Assembly: GCA_910575275.1 (NCBI GenBank)
Contig: CAJTEE010000003.1
Span: 62,001 to 126,000, forward strand
DNA: 64,000 nucleotides
Direction of reading: 5' to 3'
From: Lachnospiraceae bacterium
GTDB taxonomy: Bacteria; Bacillota; Clostridia; Lachnospirales; Lachnospiraceae
This document shows, piece after piece, positions 41,552-50,466 of this stretch (the first letter of the stretch is position 1; each line of letters begins with the position of its first letter). The notes below the pieces were generated by a model, which was given only the letters and a program-made list of their open reading frames with translations, was not told the origin of the DNA and searched no databases. The position numbers were made by a program, and so were the translations under genes.

Positions 41552-42523
41552 ATGAAATTCGTATTGACTCATCCGCTGGCTCCTGAGGCGATGGAGCTTT
41601 TGCAAGAAAGCGGTATCGAGCTTTATGTCGCCAATTCCCCTAAACCGGAGACCTATCTGGACCAGCTAAAGGATGCGGATGCGTTTATCGTCCGTGTCGG
41701 CGAGTGCCGTGCCGAACTGATCGAACAATGCCCGGGCCTAAAGGTAATCGGAAGAACGGGTGTGGGCTATGACAATGTGGATGTTGCGTTTGCGGCCCAA
41801 AGAGGGATTCCGACGGTCATCACGCCCGGTGCGAACCAGCGCTCGGTTGCCGAGTATGCGTTTGGTATGATTTTTGCTCTTTCGAAAGACATCATGAATG
41901 CGGACAGGGGTCTGCGGGAAGGAAATTGGGAGGTGAGGAATGCGAGACGTTCCTTTGATCTCTTAGGAAAAACGATCGGTGTCATCGGTCTTGGAGCGAT
42001 TGGCCGGGAGGTTATAAAAATCGCACATGGACTGGGAATGCAGGTGAGCGGCTATGATCCGTTTCTGAGCCAGGAGAAGGCAGAAGCGCTCGGAGTGCGG
42101 TATTATGACGATTACAGGGAGCTTCTAAAGGATGCAGATGTGGTCACAATCCATGTCCCTTTGACGGATGGAACCAAAGATATGATTACGGCTGCAGAGC
42201 TCTCCACGATGAAAAAAACGGCGCTTTTAATCAACTGCAGCCGTGGTGGGATTGTGAACGAAAAAGACCTGGCCGAGGCTCTGGATGCGGGAACGATCGC
42301 AGGGGCCGGGGCAGACGCCTTTACAACAGAGCCGGTCGTGAAGGAAAATATATTGTTTTCGGCAAAAAACATGATTATGACGCCCCATGCGGCAGCCCAG
42401 AGCCGAGAAGCGTTTATCAATATGTCCATGGCGTGCGCAAAGGGCTGCCTGGCGGTTGTGCATGGAGAAAAATGGGCGCACGTGGTGGATGCATCCGCCT
42501 ATGAAAACAAGAAAGATACATGA
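41552..42523 (+). CDS. D-2-hydroxyacid dehydrogenase family protein
   Basis: A 323-residue D-isomer-specific NAD-dependent dehydrogenase. The Rossmann motif IGVIGLGAIGREVIKIA, the substrate Arg in INCSRGGIVNEKDL, the Glu in AFTTEPV and the catalytic His in MTPHAAAQS are all present. It resembles phosphoglycerate dehydrogenases without the regulatory tail, but its context (sigma-54 promoter, aminotransferase 12 bp downstream) suggests reduction of a 2-oxoacid to an (R)-2-hydroxyacid in amino-acid fermentation. GGAGGT precedes the ATG. Confidence 0.85.
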   Translation: MKFVLTHPLAPEAMELLQESGIELYVANSPKPETYLDQLKDADAFIVRVGECRAELIEQCPGLKVIGRTGVGYDNVDVAFAAQRGIPTVITPGANQRSVAEYAFGMIFALSKDIMNADRGLREGNWEVRNARRSFDLLGKTIGVIGLGAIGREVIKIAHGLGMQVSGYDPFLSQEKAEALGVRYYDDYRELLKDADVVTIHVPLTDGTKDMITAAELSTMKKTALLINCSRGGIVNEKDLAEALDAGTIAGAGADAFTTEPVVKENILFSAKNMIMTPHAAAQSREAFINMSMACAKGCLAVVHGEKWAHVVDASAYENKKDT

Positions 42524-42535
42524 AGGAGGCAGTTT

Positions 42536-43738
42536 ATGAAGAAAGAATATGATTTTGCCGTTGGCGCACAGCGCCTTGCAAAAGTAGAAGCATCCCCGAT
42601 CCGGACAATCCTGGACCGGGCGGCCGCGATGCGCCAGCAGGGTCTGTCTGTGATCCCCTTTAGCGCCGGAGAGCCGGATTTTGACACTCCGTCCGATATT
42701 AAGGAGGCGACTATACAGGCGATTAACAAAAATCTGACGCATTATACGTCCAACCGCGGCTATCCCGCTCTGCGAGGGGTCCTTAAGGGCTACATAAAGA
42801 GGGAGACGGGCATCGACTATAATCCGGAGACAGAGATCATCCTGACCTGTGGAGCTGCCGAGGCGCTCAACAACGTCTTATTTACCTTTGTGGATGAGGA
42901 GGACGAGGTAATTGTCCTGACACCGGCGTTTGTCAGCTATAAATGTCTGGTCAACATGTGCGGTGCGAAATTTGTGGAGGTTCCGCTTGACGCAGCAAAC
43001 GGGTTTCAGATCGATGTGGCGGCAGTAAAGGCAGCCATCACCGAGAAGACGAAGATGTTAATGTTAAACAATCCAAGTAATCCTACCGGAGCTGTGTTTA
43101 ACCGTGAATCACTTGCCGAACTGTGCGCCCTGGCGAGAGAGCATAATTTCCTGATTCTTGCCGATGAAATCTACAGCCGTCTGGTATATGACGGAAAAAG
43201 CTTCTCGTCAATCGCTTCGTTTGAGGGCATGAAGGAACGTGCTGTGATTGTCAGCGGGTTTTCAAAAACCTTTGCGATGACCGGATGGCGTCTCGGCTAC
43301 ATTGCCACGGATGAGAAACTGGCAAACCGTATCATGCGGACGCACCAGTATTCGACAACCTGCAGCCCAACGTTTATCCAGGCGGGCCTTTCAGAGGCGA
43401 TCGAGTCCGAAAAGACAAAGGCGCAGGTGGAGGAGATGATTCAGGCTTTCGCGAATCGGAGGCGTATGGTCCTTGAGGCGCTTGATGAGATTGAAGGGCT
43501 CTCCTATATAAAGCCCTACGGCGCGTTTTATGTGATGGTGGATACCTCGGGGCTCGGGCTTACCGGAGCAGAGTTTGTAGAGAAGCTGCTGTCTGAGAAG
43601 TATGTGGCTACGGTCCCGGCCGCCGGTATGGGCTGCGGTTGTGACAATTTCGTCCGTATTTCCTATGCGACCAGCGAGGAGAATATCAGGGAAGGCATGC
43701 GCCGCATTGCAGAGCTTGCCAGGGAGCTTAAGAAGTAA
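42536..43738 (+). CDS. Class I/II PLP-dependent aminotransferase
   Basis: A 400-residue aspartate-aminotransferase-fold enzyme: FSAGEPDFDTPSDIKEA, TCGAAEALNNVLF, NNPSNPTGAVF, ADEIYSRLVYDG and the PLP lysine in SGFSKTFAMTGWRLGYI. It would supply the 2-oxoacid for the dehydrogenase just upstream. GGAGGC precedes the ATG, and a very strong terminator follows. Confidence 0.9.
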   Translation: MKKEYDFAVGAQRLAKVEASPIRTILDRAAAMRQQGLSVIPFSAGEPDFDTPSDIKEATIQAINKNLTHYTSNRGYPALRGVLKGYIKRETGIDYNPETEIILTCGAAEALNNVLFTFVDEEDEVIVLTPAFVSYKCLVNMCGAKFVEVPLDAANGFQIDVAAVKAAITEKTKMLMLNNPSNPTGAVFNRESLAELCALAREHNFLILADEIYSRLVYDGKSFSSIASFEGMKERAVIVSGFSKTFAMTGWRLGYIATDEKLANRIMRTHQYSTTCSPTFIQAGLSEAIESEKTKAQVEEMIQAFANRRRMVLEALDEIEGLSYIKPYGAFYVMVDTSGLGLTGAEFVEKLLSEKYVATVPAAGMGCGCDNFVRISYATSEENIREGMRRIAELARELKK

Positions 43739-43751
43739 GAAGAATCGGAAA

Positions 43752-43790
43752 AGACGCCATATAGCAGACTGAGTCTGCTATATGGCGTCT
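43752..43790. terminator. Strong bidirectional terminator
   Basis: Nineteen-base arms AGACGCCATATAGCAGACT (43752-43770) and its complement (43772-43790) with TTTTT on the right and an A-run on the left. It separates the convergent aminotransferase and sigma-54 activator genes. Confidence 0.92.
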
Positions 43791-43803
43791 TTTTGACTCG
43801 CAT

Positions 43804-45231
43804 TTATTCTTCCTCATACCGGCATCTCGAGGAAATGTGAAATTCCTTGATCTTATACTGAAGCTGCCTTCTGGAAATACCTAAAAGCTCTGCGGCCTTT
43901 TGCCGGTGGTTCTGGCACTGCTCCAGTGCGGCAAGAATATGCTCCTTATCAAGCCTGGCTGGCGAGGGGGAGGTGCGCAGAGGTTTTTCCGAAACAGGAG
44001 GCAAGGCTTGTTTCCTTTGAGCACTCTGCTCGGAAAATAAAAGCCCGGTCGAGATGCTGTTGATTTCTCTGGTCGCCTGCGGAGTCATCACGACGATCCG
44101 CTCTGCAAAGTTCCGGATTTCCCGTACATTGCCGGGCCAGTCATAGGCTTCGAGCTCCTTTAAAACATTGTCAGAAAGCTCCTTTTGAAGATCATACTTG
44201 ATGCAGAAAGCGTGCAGAAAGTGCAGACACAGAGGAACAATATCCTCGCGCCGCTCCCGTACAGGAGGAATGGTCAGCGGGATGACCTGCAGGCGGTAAT
44301 ACAAATCTTCTCGGAAGGTTCCGTCAGAGACCATATCCTGTAAATTTCGGTTTGTCGCCGCAATAAGTCTGAAATCGACGGTCCGCATCTTTGTGGAGCC
44401 GATTCGCTGGATGCTTTTGTCCTCAAGCGTACGAAGAAGCTTTCCCTGCATATTGAGAGAGAGGGAATTGATCTCATCTAAAAACAGAGTGCCGCCGTCT
44501 GCGGTCTCCACAAGTCCGATCTTCCCATCCCGGCTGGCGCCGGTAAATGCACCCTTTTCATAGCCGAATAACTCCGCCTCGATCAGATTTTCCGGGATCG
44601 CTGCACAGTTTACTGTGATCATCGGCTTGTCTTTTCGCCTGCTGTGGCGGTAAATATAATCGGCAAGGACTTCCTTTCCACATCCGGATTCCCCGTATAG
44701 AAGTACGGTGGAATCAAGCGGCGCCACGTTGCTTGCGACCTCCAGAAGCTGCAAAAACTGCGGACTTTTGGCAATGATATTGGTCTGTTCGGCCTTTGGC
44801 CGTTTAGGCAGGCTGTAATTGACGACCTTATTTTCACGCAGAAGACTCTGAAAGCGCTGCTCAAAGGCGTCGATGTCCTGCATCACAGTCATCACGTATT
44901 TGATTTCCCCATTCTCGTCGAAGATGGGCGTTCCTGTGGTGATCCGCTGCATGGTCTTGCTGTCTACCTTCTGAATATCCCGATAACATTGGATTCGGCT
45001 GACACGCTGTTTTTGTTCCATCACAAGGTCAAACACGCTGAAATCCATAACCTTCAGGAAGTCATGCACATTCATTTTTAAAAAATCAGCACGGGGAATA
45101 TTCCGCTGATTGATCAAAGCCGTATTCACAAAGCGATAATTGCCCTCGCGGTCAAAAACCGCCACGGCTATGTCGAGGTTGTTAAGAATATCGAGATAGG
45201 AAATCTGTTCGGTAAACTCTGCGCTGCTCAT
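43804..45231 (-). CDS. Sigma-54-dependent activator (PAS-AAA+-Fis)
   Basis: A 475-residue enhancer-binding protein. Residues ~10-120 form a PAS sensor (NLDIAVAVFDREGNYRFVN, TTGTPIFDENGEIKYVMTVMQD). The AAA+ core has Walker A GESGCGKE (180-187), the sigma-54 contact loop GAFTGA (227-232), Walker B TLFLDEIN and RLIAATNRN; the Fis helix-turn-helix is at the C-terminus (CQNHRQKAAELLGISRRQLQYKIKEF). It likely drives the three sigma-54 promoters found in this window from TGTGCACA sites. There is no receiver domain, so a small ligand bound by PAS is the expected signal. Confidence 0.93.
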   Translation of the reverse strand: MSSAEFTEQISYLDILNNLDIAVAVFDREGNYRFVNTALINQRNIPRADFLKMNVHDFLKVMDFSVFDLVMEQKQRVSRIQCYRDIQKVDSKTMQRITTGTPIFDENGEIKYVMTVMQDIDAFEQRFQSLLRENKVVNYSLPKRPKAEQTNIIAKSPQFLQLLEVASNVAPLDSTVLLYGESGCGKEVLADYIYRHSRRKDKPMITVNCAAIPENLIEAELFGYEKGAFTGASRDGKIGLVETADGGTLFLDEINSLSLNMQGKLLRTLEDKSIQRIGSTKMRTVDFRLIAATNRNLQDMVSDGTFREDLYYRLQVIPLTIPPVRERREDIVPLCLHFLHAFCIKYDLQKELSDNVLKELEAYDWPGNVREIRNFAERIVVMTPQATREINSISTGLLFSEQSAQRKQALPPVSEKPLRTSPSPARLDKEHILAALEQCQNHRQKAAELLGISRRQLQYKIKEFHISSRCRYEEE

Positions 45232-45581
45232 GGTATCATCGCCTGCCTTTTCTCAAGTTTAACATATCCGCTGTAAAAATACAAGATTCGGCATAAAGGG
45301 ACCAAAGGGTCTAGTCTTCATTTAAAGAGAACCCTTCATAGGCCTGTCTGAGCAGCCCTTCTGCTTCCTCCGTGTGCATCTCCCAAAAGAATAAGCGTCA
45401 GTAAAACAACAGTTCCCCTTTTTTCATGGCAGATGGCCCCTTCATAGACGCCCGTTTTTTGCGAAAGATGGCCGTTTTTTGGTGTTTGGCGCGTCTCGAG
45501 TTTAAAATACATGCCCTTTTAACGCTTCTATCCTGATTATAGCAGGAAAGCCTTAAAATGTTAAGAAAAAACGGTTGCGGG
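45232..45581. other. Intergenic region upstream of the sigma-54 activator
   Basis: No convincing gene here. On the minus strand a short frame ends with MHTEEAEGLLRQAYEGFSL before a stop near 45314; it looks protein-like but is only 22 codons from its ATG and may be a gene remnant. Two similar C-rich patches (GATGGCC, 45430 and 45465) occur. I see no sigma-54 promoter for the regulator itself. Confidence 0.4.
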
Positions 45582-47150
45582 TCAATGCAAAAGCAGCTCT
45601 CCACACAGCCGTCCGTTGAAAACGCCATCCTCTACAACCTTTAGCCCGGCGAGCCAGACAGTTTTGATGCCCTCCCCGCGTTTTGCAAAGTCCGTGAAGG
45701 TGGCGTGGTCCGTGACCGTATCTGGGTTGAAAAGGACCAGGTCGGCATCCATACCAGAGCGTATGATTCCCTTTCCGGACAAATGATATACAGACGCCGG
45801 AAGGGAAGTCATCCGGCGGATCGCCTCCTCGAGTGTTAAAACATGCCGTTCCCTCACATAACGGCCAAGAACGCGCGTAAAGGAGCCGAACGCCCTGGGA
45901 TGTGTGCCGGAGCAGCCTTTATAGTAGAGTCCATCTGAGCCGAACATCGTGTGGTCCCAGCGCATGACCCGCTCCACATCCTCCTCGTGCATACACAGAT
46001 AGATCCCATTGGTGCCAAGATGGTCGTCATAAAGCACATCCATCACCAGCTCGCAGGGGTCCGTCATACGCTCATACGCGACCTCACAGACCATGCGGCC
46101 CGTATATTCGGGATGGCTGGGAGAGGCACCAAACATAGTGGTTTCAAACCGTTCCTCTGGAGTCATTCCCATGAGTATGGCGTTTCGCATGGCAGGACGC
46201 TCCTCTTTGGAAGCGATCCTTCGGAGCAGCTCTGTTTCTCCAAGGGCATGCATGCTCTGAGGAATCCGCGATTTGAGGCCGGTGGAGGAGGCAGAGTAGG
46301 GGTACAGGTCGCAGAAGACAGGACAGCCAGAGGCGTTTGCCGCTTCTAGGAGCGGGATTGTCTGCGCGGTTTTCCCCCAGTTTGGCGCATGGATTGCTTT
46401 GTGGTGGGAGATGACGAGGGCAGAGCCGCTTGCGCGCGCAACAGCGATCATTTCTTCGTTGGATTCAAGGAGTTTGTTCCCCTCGTCGCGGACATGGGCA
46501 GAGGTGATGCCGCCAAAACGTGCGGCTACAGAGGAGAGCGCGCACATTTCTGTGATGTCTGCATAGGCTCCGGGCGGATACTGGAGGCCGTAAGAGATTC
46601 CGGCGGCCCCAGCTTCCATACATTCATGGAGAATTTCCTGCATGCGGGTAAGCTCTCCCGGCGTGGGCCTTCGGTTCTCCATGCCCATGACAGCGGCCCG
46701 CAAAGTTCCATGGCCGACGAAAAGCAAAAGATTGGTCCCCAGGGGGCGCTTTAACGTGGAAAGGTACTTCTCATAGGAAAAGCGTAGTCCGGCATTATTT
46801 CCGAAATCACAGGGAACAACAGTTTGGACAATCTCAAGCGCGCTGTCCGTATGCTCTTTGGAAAAGGGGGCGGCAGAGATTCCGCACATACCGGCCGCCT
46901 GGGTTGTAACGCCTTGTTCAAGCTCCTGGAAGAACGTATCGTCGAGGTCCAGCATCATGTCGCCGTGGCTGTGGGAGTCGATAAAGCCCGGAGCGAGGGT
47001 GAGCCCGCATGCATTCACCTCCCGCGCGTCTGTCTGTGGGAGCGTTCCGACGGCAGCGATTTTTCCTTTCCGGATGGCGACGTCTGCCAGGAAAGCGGGC
47101 GATCCGGTTCCATCGATTACATTAGCGTTTCGAATCACAAAATCAAGCAT
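45582..47150 (-). CDS. D-aminoacylase / N-acyl-D-amino-acid deacylase
   Basis: A 522-residue amidohydrolase-superfamily enzyme. It has the N-terminal small beta domain (DFVIRNANVIDGTGSPAFLADVAIRKGKIAAVG), the metal motif PGFIDSHSHGD, HVRDEGN and SHHKAI ligands, and the C-terminal SGKGIIRSGMDADLVLFNP. It would cleave N-acyl-D-amino acids to free amino acids. The ATG at 47150 is seven bases from GGAGG. It is the last structural gene of the minus-strand run from malY, although a hairpin lies upstream. Confidence 0.88.
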   Translation of the reverse strand: MLDFVIRNANVIDGTGSPAFLADVAIRKGKIAAVGTLPQTDAREVNACGLTLAPGFIDSHSHGDMMLDLDDTFFQELEQGVTTQAAGMCGISAAPFSKEHTDSALEIVQTVVPCDFGNNAGLRFSYEKYLSTLKRPLGTNLLLFVGHGTLRAAVMGMENRRPTPGELTRMQEILHECMEAGAAGISYGLQYPPGAYADITEMCALSSVAARFGGITSAHVRDEGNKLLESNEEMIAVARASGSALVISHHKAIHAPNWGKTAQTIPLLEAANASGCPVFCDLYPYSASSTGLKSRIPQSMHALGETELLRRIASKEERPAMRNAILMGMTPEERFETTMFGASPSHPEYTGRMVCEVAYERMTDPCELVMDVLYDDHLGTNGIYLCMHEEDVERVMRWDHTMFGSDGLYYKGCSGTHPRAFGSFTRVLGRYVRERHVLTLEEAIRRMTSLPASVYHLSGKGIIRSGMDADLVLFNPDTVTDHATFTDFAKRGEGIKTVWLAGLKVVEDGVFNGRLCGELLLH

Positions 47151-47317
47151 GACAAACCTCCATAAAAAAGGGAATCGAATAAGCCAAAACCGTTCGGACT
47201 GGCCTGCGCTGACCATACCAAAACGAAGAAAAGCAGGCAGAAACCGATTGTGGCAGGCTACTTGGGACCGGTTTTTGCTTGTAAAAGGAAAGGGGCTCTA
47301 AGCTGTTATAAGGAAGC

Positions 47318-47350
47318 AGCCTGCCAATGTATTGTGTACATCGGCAGGCT
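47318..47350. terminator. Hairpin after the AbgT gene
   Basis: AGCCTGCCAATGTA and TACATCGGCAGGCT pair over 14 positions with one G-U. No T-run follows on the minus strand, so it may reduce rather than stop transcription into the D-aminoacylase gene. Confidence 0.55.
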
Positions 47351-47369
47351 GTAGATTTATGGAAACTTT

Positions 47370-48905
47370 TTATAAGAGAGAGCCGTAACCCGGTCCCATA
47401 GGAAGCCCGATCATCATCCAGGCAACCAGGAACACGATCCAGATCACACCGCAGATCAGTGTGTACGGAAGCTGATAGGCAATAACCGTACCAGTCTTTG
47501 CACGCGGCTCATACTGCTGCGCATAGCCCAAAAGGATTGCCAGGTATGCAAGACACGGCGTGATGTTGTTGGTCAGGCCGTCGCCCATGCGGTAAGCAAC
47601 CTGTACGACAGCCGGGTTGATGCCGGCGATCATGAACATCGGGACAAAGATGGAAGCCATTAACGCCCACTTGCCGTTTGCGGAACCCATGAACAGATTG
47701 ATGAAGCCGACAATAACAACGAACAGGCCCATAAGAAGCGGAGCCGGAAGTCCGAGGCCGTTTAACCACTCGCCGCAGACGACAGCAATTACAGTCGCCA
47801 TTTTGCTGGAGCCGAAGATAGAGATAAACTGAGAGGCAAAGAAGCAGATCAAAAAGAAGCTTGCGAGCGTTCCCAGCTCCTTTTGCATCATCGGAATCGT
47901 GTCGCCGAATTTCTTGATTGTGCCGGCAACCTTTCCGTATAAGTAACCGGATACGAAAAACAGCGCGCAGATAATGGTCGGGATACACTTAAAGAGATAC
48001 CCGGTCATAACAGTGCCTCCCTCAGGAGCCGCAAACGGGAGACCCGGCAGGCAGAGGATAGCACAGACGGCGAGTACGCCGACAATGCCGAGAAGGCCGT
48101 AACGCAGCGCCTTCTTTTCATCCGCGGTTAACGGAATGTATTCTTCGTCGGATTTGATTCCGGAGGTGCCAAGGTTTTCTTTCCGCAGGCGCGGCTCAAC
48201 AAATTTCAAGCTGACCATTGCACAGACGAAGGTCATGACGAATGTGGAGGCAAACATAAAGTACCAGCCCATGACCGGGTTTGCAACGTAGCTTGGATCC
48301 AGAGTCTGTGCGGAGGCTTCCGTGAGGGCCGCTAACGACGCATCTGCGGAGCCCGGAAGGATGTTTGCACCGAAACCAACGGCAACGGAGCCGTAAGCAA
48401 GGAACATACCGTCCAACGGGTTTCTGTTTGTGGTAACATAAAGCATTGCGACAAGCGGAGGAAATACGATGAAAGCAGCATCACCGGCCAGGTTTGCGAT
48501 TACGCCGATAAAAGCGACAACCAGAGCCATCTTCCATTCACTTTTCGTAGCGCCTGCACTCTTTAAGAGTGCGTTTAACATACCGCTGTGTGTGGCGACT
48601 GCCATACCAAGGGTACAGATCGGGACTGTGATCATGGGCGCGAAGGTCATCCAGGTATTTCCCATTTTATGAAGGAAATCGGCCCATGCGGAGCTGGTCA
48701 TCATGTTGACGACTGTGACAGTCTCGCCGTTAGTTGGGTTGATGACGGAAATGCCCATCGTTCCAAAAAGCCAGGATGCGAGCATTGCGATTACCCACAG
48801 CCAGATAAACAGATATACCGGATGAGGAACTTTGTTGCCGATTCGCTCGATTGTTCCAAGAAATCCCTTCGAACCGGATTCGTTCGTTAATTCTTGTTTT
48901 GCCAT
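47370..48905 (-). CDS. AbgT family transporter
   Basis: A 511-residue membrane protein with about a dozen segments. FLGTIERIGNKVPHPVYLFIWLWV at the N-terminus and GLTNNITPCLAYLAILLGYAQQY near the C-terminus are AbgT-family signatures. AbgT imports p-aminobenzoyl-glutamate in E. coli; some relatives export drugs. Beside an M20 peptidase and a D-aminoacylase, uptake of N-acyl amino acids or small peptides is the likelier role. AAGGAG precedes the ATG. Confidence 0.9.
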   Translation of the reverse strand: MAKQELTNESGSKGFLGTIERIGNKVPHPVYLFIWLWVIAMLASWLFGTMGISVINPTNGETVTVVNMMTSSAWADFLHKMGNTWMTFAPMITVPICTLGMAVATHSGMLNALLKSAGATKSEWKMALVVAFIGVIANLAGDAAFIVFPPLVAMLYVTTNRNPLDGMFLAYGSVAVGFGANILPGSADASLAALTEASAQTLDPSYVANPVMGWYFMFASTFVMTFVCAMVSLKFVEPRLRKENLGTSGIKSDEEYIPLTADEKKALRYGLLGIVGVLAVCAILCLPGLPFAAPEGGTVMTGYLFKCIPTIICALFFVSGYLYGKVAGTIKKFGDTIPMMQKELGTLASFFLICFFASQFISIFGSSKMATVIAVVCGEWLNGLGLPAPLLMGLFVVIVGFINLFMGSANGKWALMASIFVPMFMIAGINPAVVQVAYRMGDGLTNNITPCLAYLAILLGYAQQYEPRAKTGTVIAYQLPYTLICGVIWIVFLVAWMMIGLPMGPGYGSLL

Positions 48906-48979
48906 AATTTTCTCCTTTTTTAGTATTTCATTGTGCAGCAGCTCTTATGATTTTTTTGCATCATCTCCTTTTCCTTTCA

Positions 48980-50158
48980 TCAGATGACAGGGCCCAGGCA
49001 GAAGATATCCATGGAGCCAAAATAGCCAAGCGCCTCATTTTTTGTCATCTGCCCCGAGAGTACCCGTAAAAGAAGCGCAAAGGCTTCTTCGCCTACCTCC
49101 TCGATGCTTTTTTCACCGATGATGATCCGGCCGGCGTTTAAATCCATGTCGTGCTCCATATGCTGGAAGGTATTGGGGTTCCCGCAGATTTTGATGACCG
49201 GCATGGATGGAAAGCCCTGCGGCGCTCCGCGCCCGGTAGAAAACATCATTGCCTGTGCACCGGTACAGGCCATACCGGTGAGAATCTCCGGCTCACGGCC
49301 CGGGGCATCCTTGATCCAGAGCCCTTTTTTATCGTCAATCCGGTCACAATATTCGAGAACGCCCTGAATCGGGCGGTGTCCGGACTTTACGATCGCACCG
49401 AGACTTTTTTCCTCAATGCTGGATAAGCCGCCGGCTATGTTCCCGGGGGTCGGCTGGCCGCCGCGCATATCTTCCCCGATGGATTTGGCACGCGCCTCCA
49501 TGCGGTTTACGATCTCGTAAATCTTTTGTCCGACGGGACCGTCTGCGCCGCCCACCGCCCGGTTTGCGAGAATATGTTCGCCCCCCAAAAATTCGGTGGT
49601 TTCGCCGAAAATCACAGTTCCGCCTAAATCTACGAGTTTGTCCGCCACGTAGCCAATGACGGCATTGGAGGCAAGACCGGAGGTGGAGTCGGAAGCGCCG
49701 CATTTGATCGACATAATGATCTTAGAAGCGTCGGCGGTTTCTCTCTGGAGTCCGGAAATTTCCATAACAAGCCGCTGCGCTGCGTCGATTCCCGCCTGGA
49801 TTGCGCGGGAGGTTCCGCCGAGTTCCTGGATTCGGATGATCTCCACTGGCTTTTTTGTGGCGCGGATCTCCTCAAATATGCGTGCATGGTCTGTTCCCTC
49901 GCAGCCAAGGCTCACAAGCAGAACAGCGCCGACATTCGCGCTTTGTCCGAGATTGGACAGCGTATCGGTAACACGCTTTAAATCAGTCGGAAGCTGACAG
50001 CAGCCCTGATGGTGAAAATAGCCGATGGTTCCCTGCACCTGTCTGCAGATGGCCTGTCCGACATCGTTTGCACAAATGACGGTTGGAATCACGGCCACGA
50101 GATTTCGGGCCCCGACTTTGCCATCCGGGCGACGGTAGCCCTGAAATGTGTACTGCAT
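48980..50158 (-). CDS. UxaA family dehydratase, large subunit
   Basis: A 392-residue protein matching the C-terminal catalytic part of altronate/galactarate dehydratases and the large subunit of sulfolactate sulfo-lyase: YRRPDGKVGARNLVAVIPTV, HHQGCCQ, VSLGCEGTD, IKCGASDSTSGLASN, FSTGRGAPQGFPSMPVIKICGN. The iron-binding Cys residues are present. It works with the small SAF-domain subunit encoded 11 bp upstream. The start at 50158 follows AAGGAGGA. The actual substrate, a 2,3-dihydroxy acid or a related acid, is not decidable from sequence. Confidence 0.85.
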   Translation of the reverse strand: MQYTFQGYRRPDGKVGARNLVAVIPTVICANDVGQAICRQVQGTIGYFHHQGCCQLPTDLKRVTDTLSNLGQSANVGAVLLVSLGCEGTDHARIFEEIRATKKPVEIIRIQELGGTSRAIQAGIDAAQRLVMEISGLQRETADASKIIMSIKCGASDSTSGLASNAVIGYVADKLVDLGGTVIFGETTEFLGGEHILANRAVGGADGPVGQKIYEIVNRMEARAKSIGEDMRGGQPTPGNIAGGLSSIEEKSLGAIVKSGHRPIQGVLEYCDRIDDKKGLWIKDAPGREPEILTGMACTGAQAMMFSTGRGAPQGFPSMPVIKICGNPNTFQHMEHDMDLNAGRIIIGEKSIEEVGEEAFALLLRVLSGQMTKNEALGYFGSMDIFCLGPVI

Positions 50159-50169
50159 AAAGTTCCTCC

Positions 50170-50466
50170 TTATAGATCGCCCCTGCCGCGGCGTGCCTTT
50201 AAATTGTGGACATGAACATAATCGCCCTTTGGGATTGCAGCGCTTGCCGTTCCGATGCACTCGCCGTATTTCATAATGAGGTCGCCCTCCTTAAGATCGC
50301 AGAGCGCAAGCTTATGTCCATAAGGAATGGCAGCCTTCAAAGGGATGCGCTCGGAATGCCCTCTTTTGTCGCGTACCTCCACCACCATCCCTTCTTCAAG
50401 GCCCTCGGCAAAGATGGTCGCCACGTTGTCAAGATCATCGATTTTCAAAGCCAGTTTCAGTTCCAT
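50170..50466 (-). CDS. UxaA family dehydratase, small SAF-domain subunit
   Basis: A 98-residue SAF-domain protein (MELKLALKIDDLDNVATIF, then IPYGHKLALCDLKEGDLIMKYGECIGTA) equal to the N-terminal part of altronate dehydratase. Splitting it from the large subunit resembles SuyA/SuyB. The ATG at 50466 is seven bases from AAGGAG and lies 32 bases inside the larA-type gene end. Confidence 0.85.
   Translation of the reverse strand: MELKLALKIDDLDNVATIFAEGLEEGMVVEVRDKRGHSERIPLKAAIPYGHKLALCDLKEGDLIMKYGECIGTASAAIPKGDYVHVHNLKARRGRGDL

Noticed and set aside
45398-45628. 76-codon frame upstream of the sigma-54 activator
   Set aside because: Overlaps the end of the D-aminoacylase gene, lacks a ribosome site and is not protein-like.
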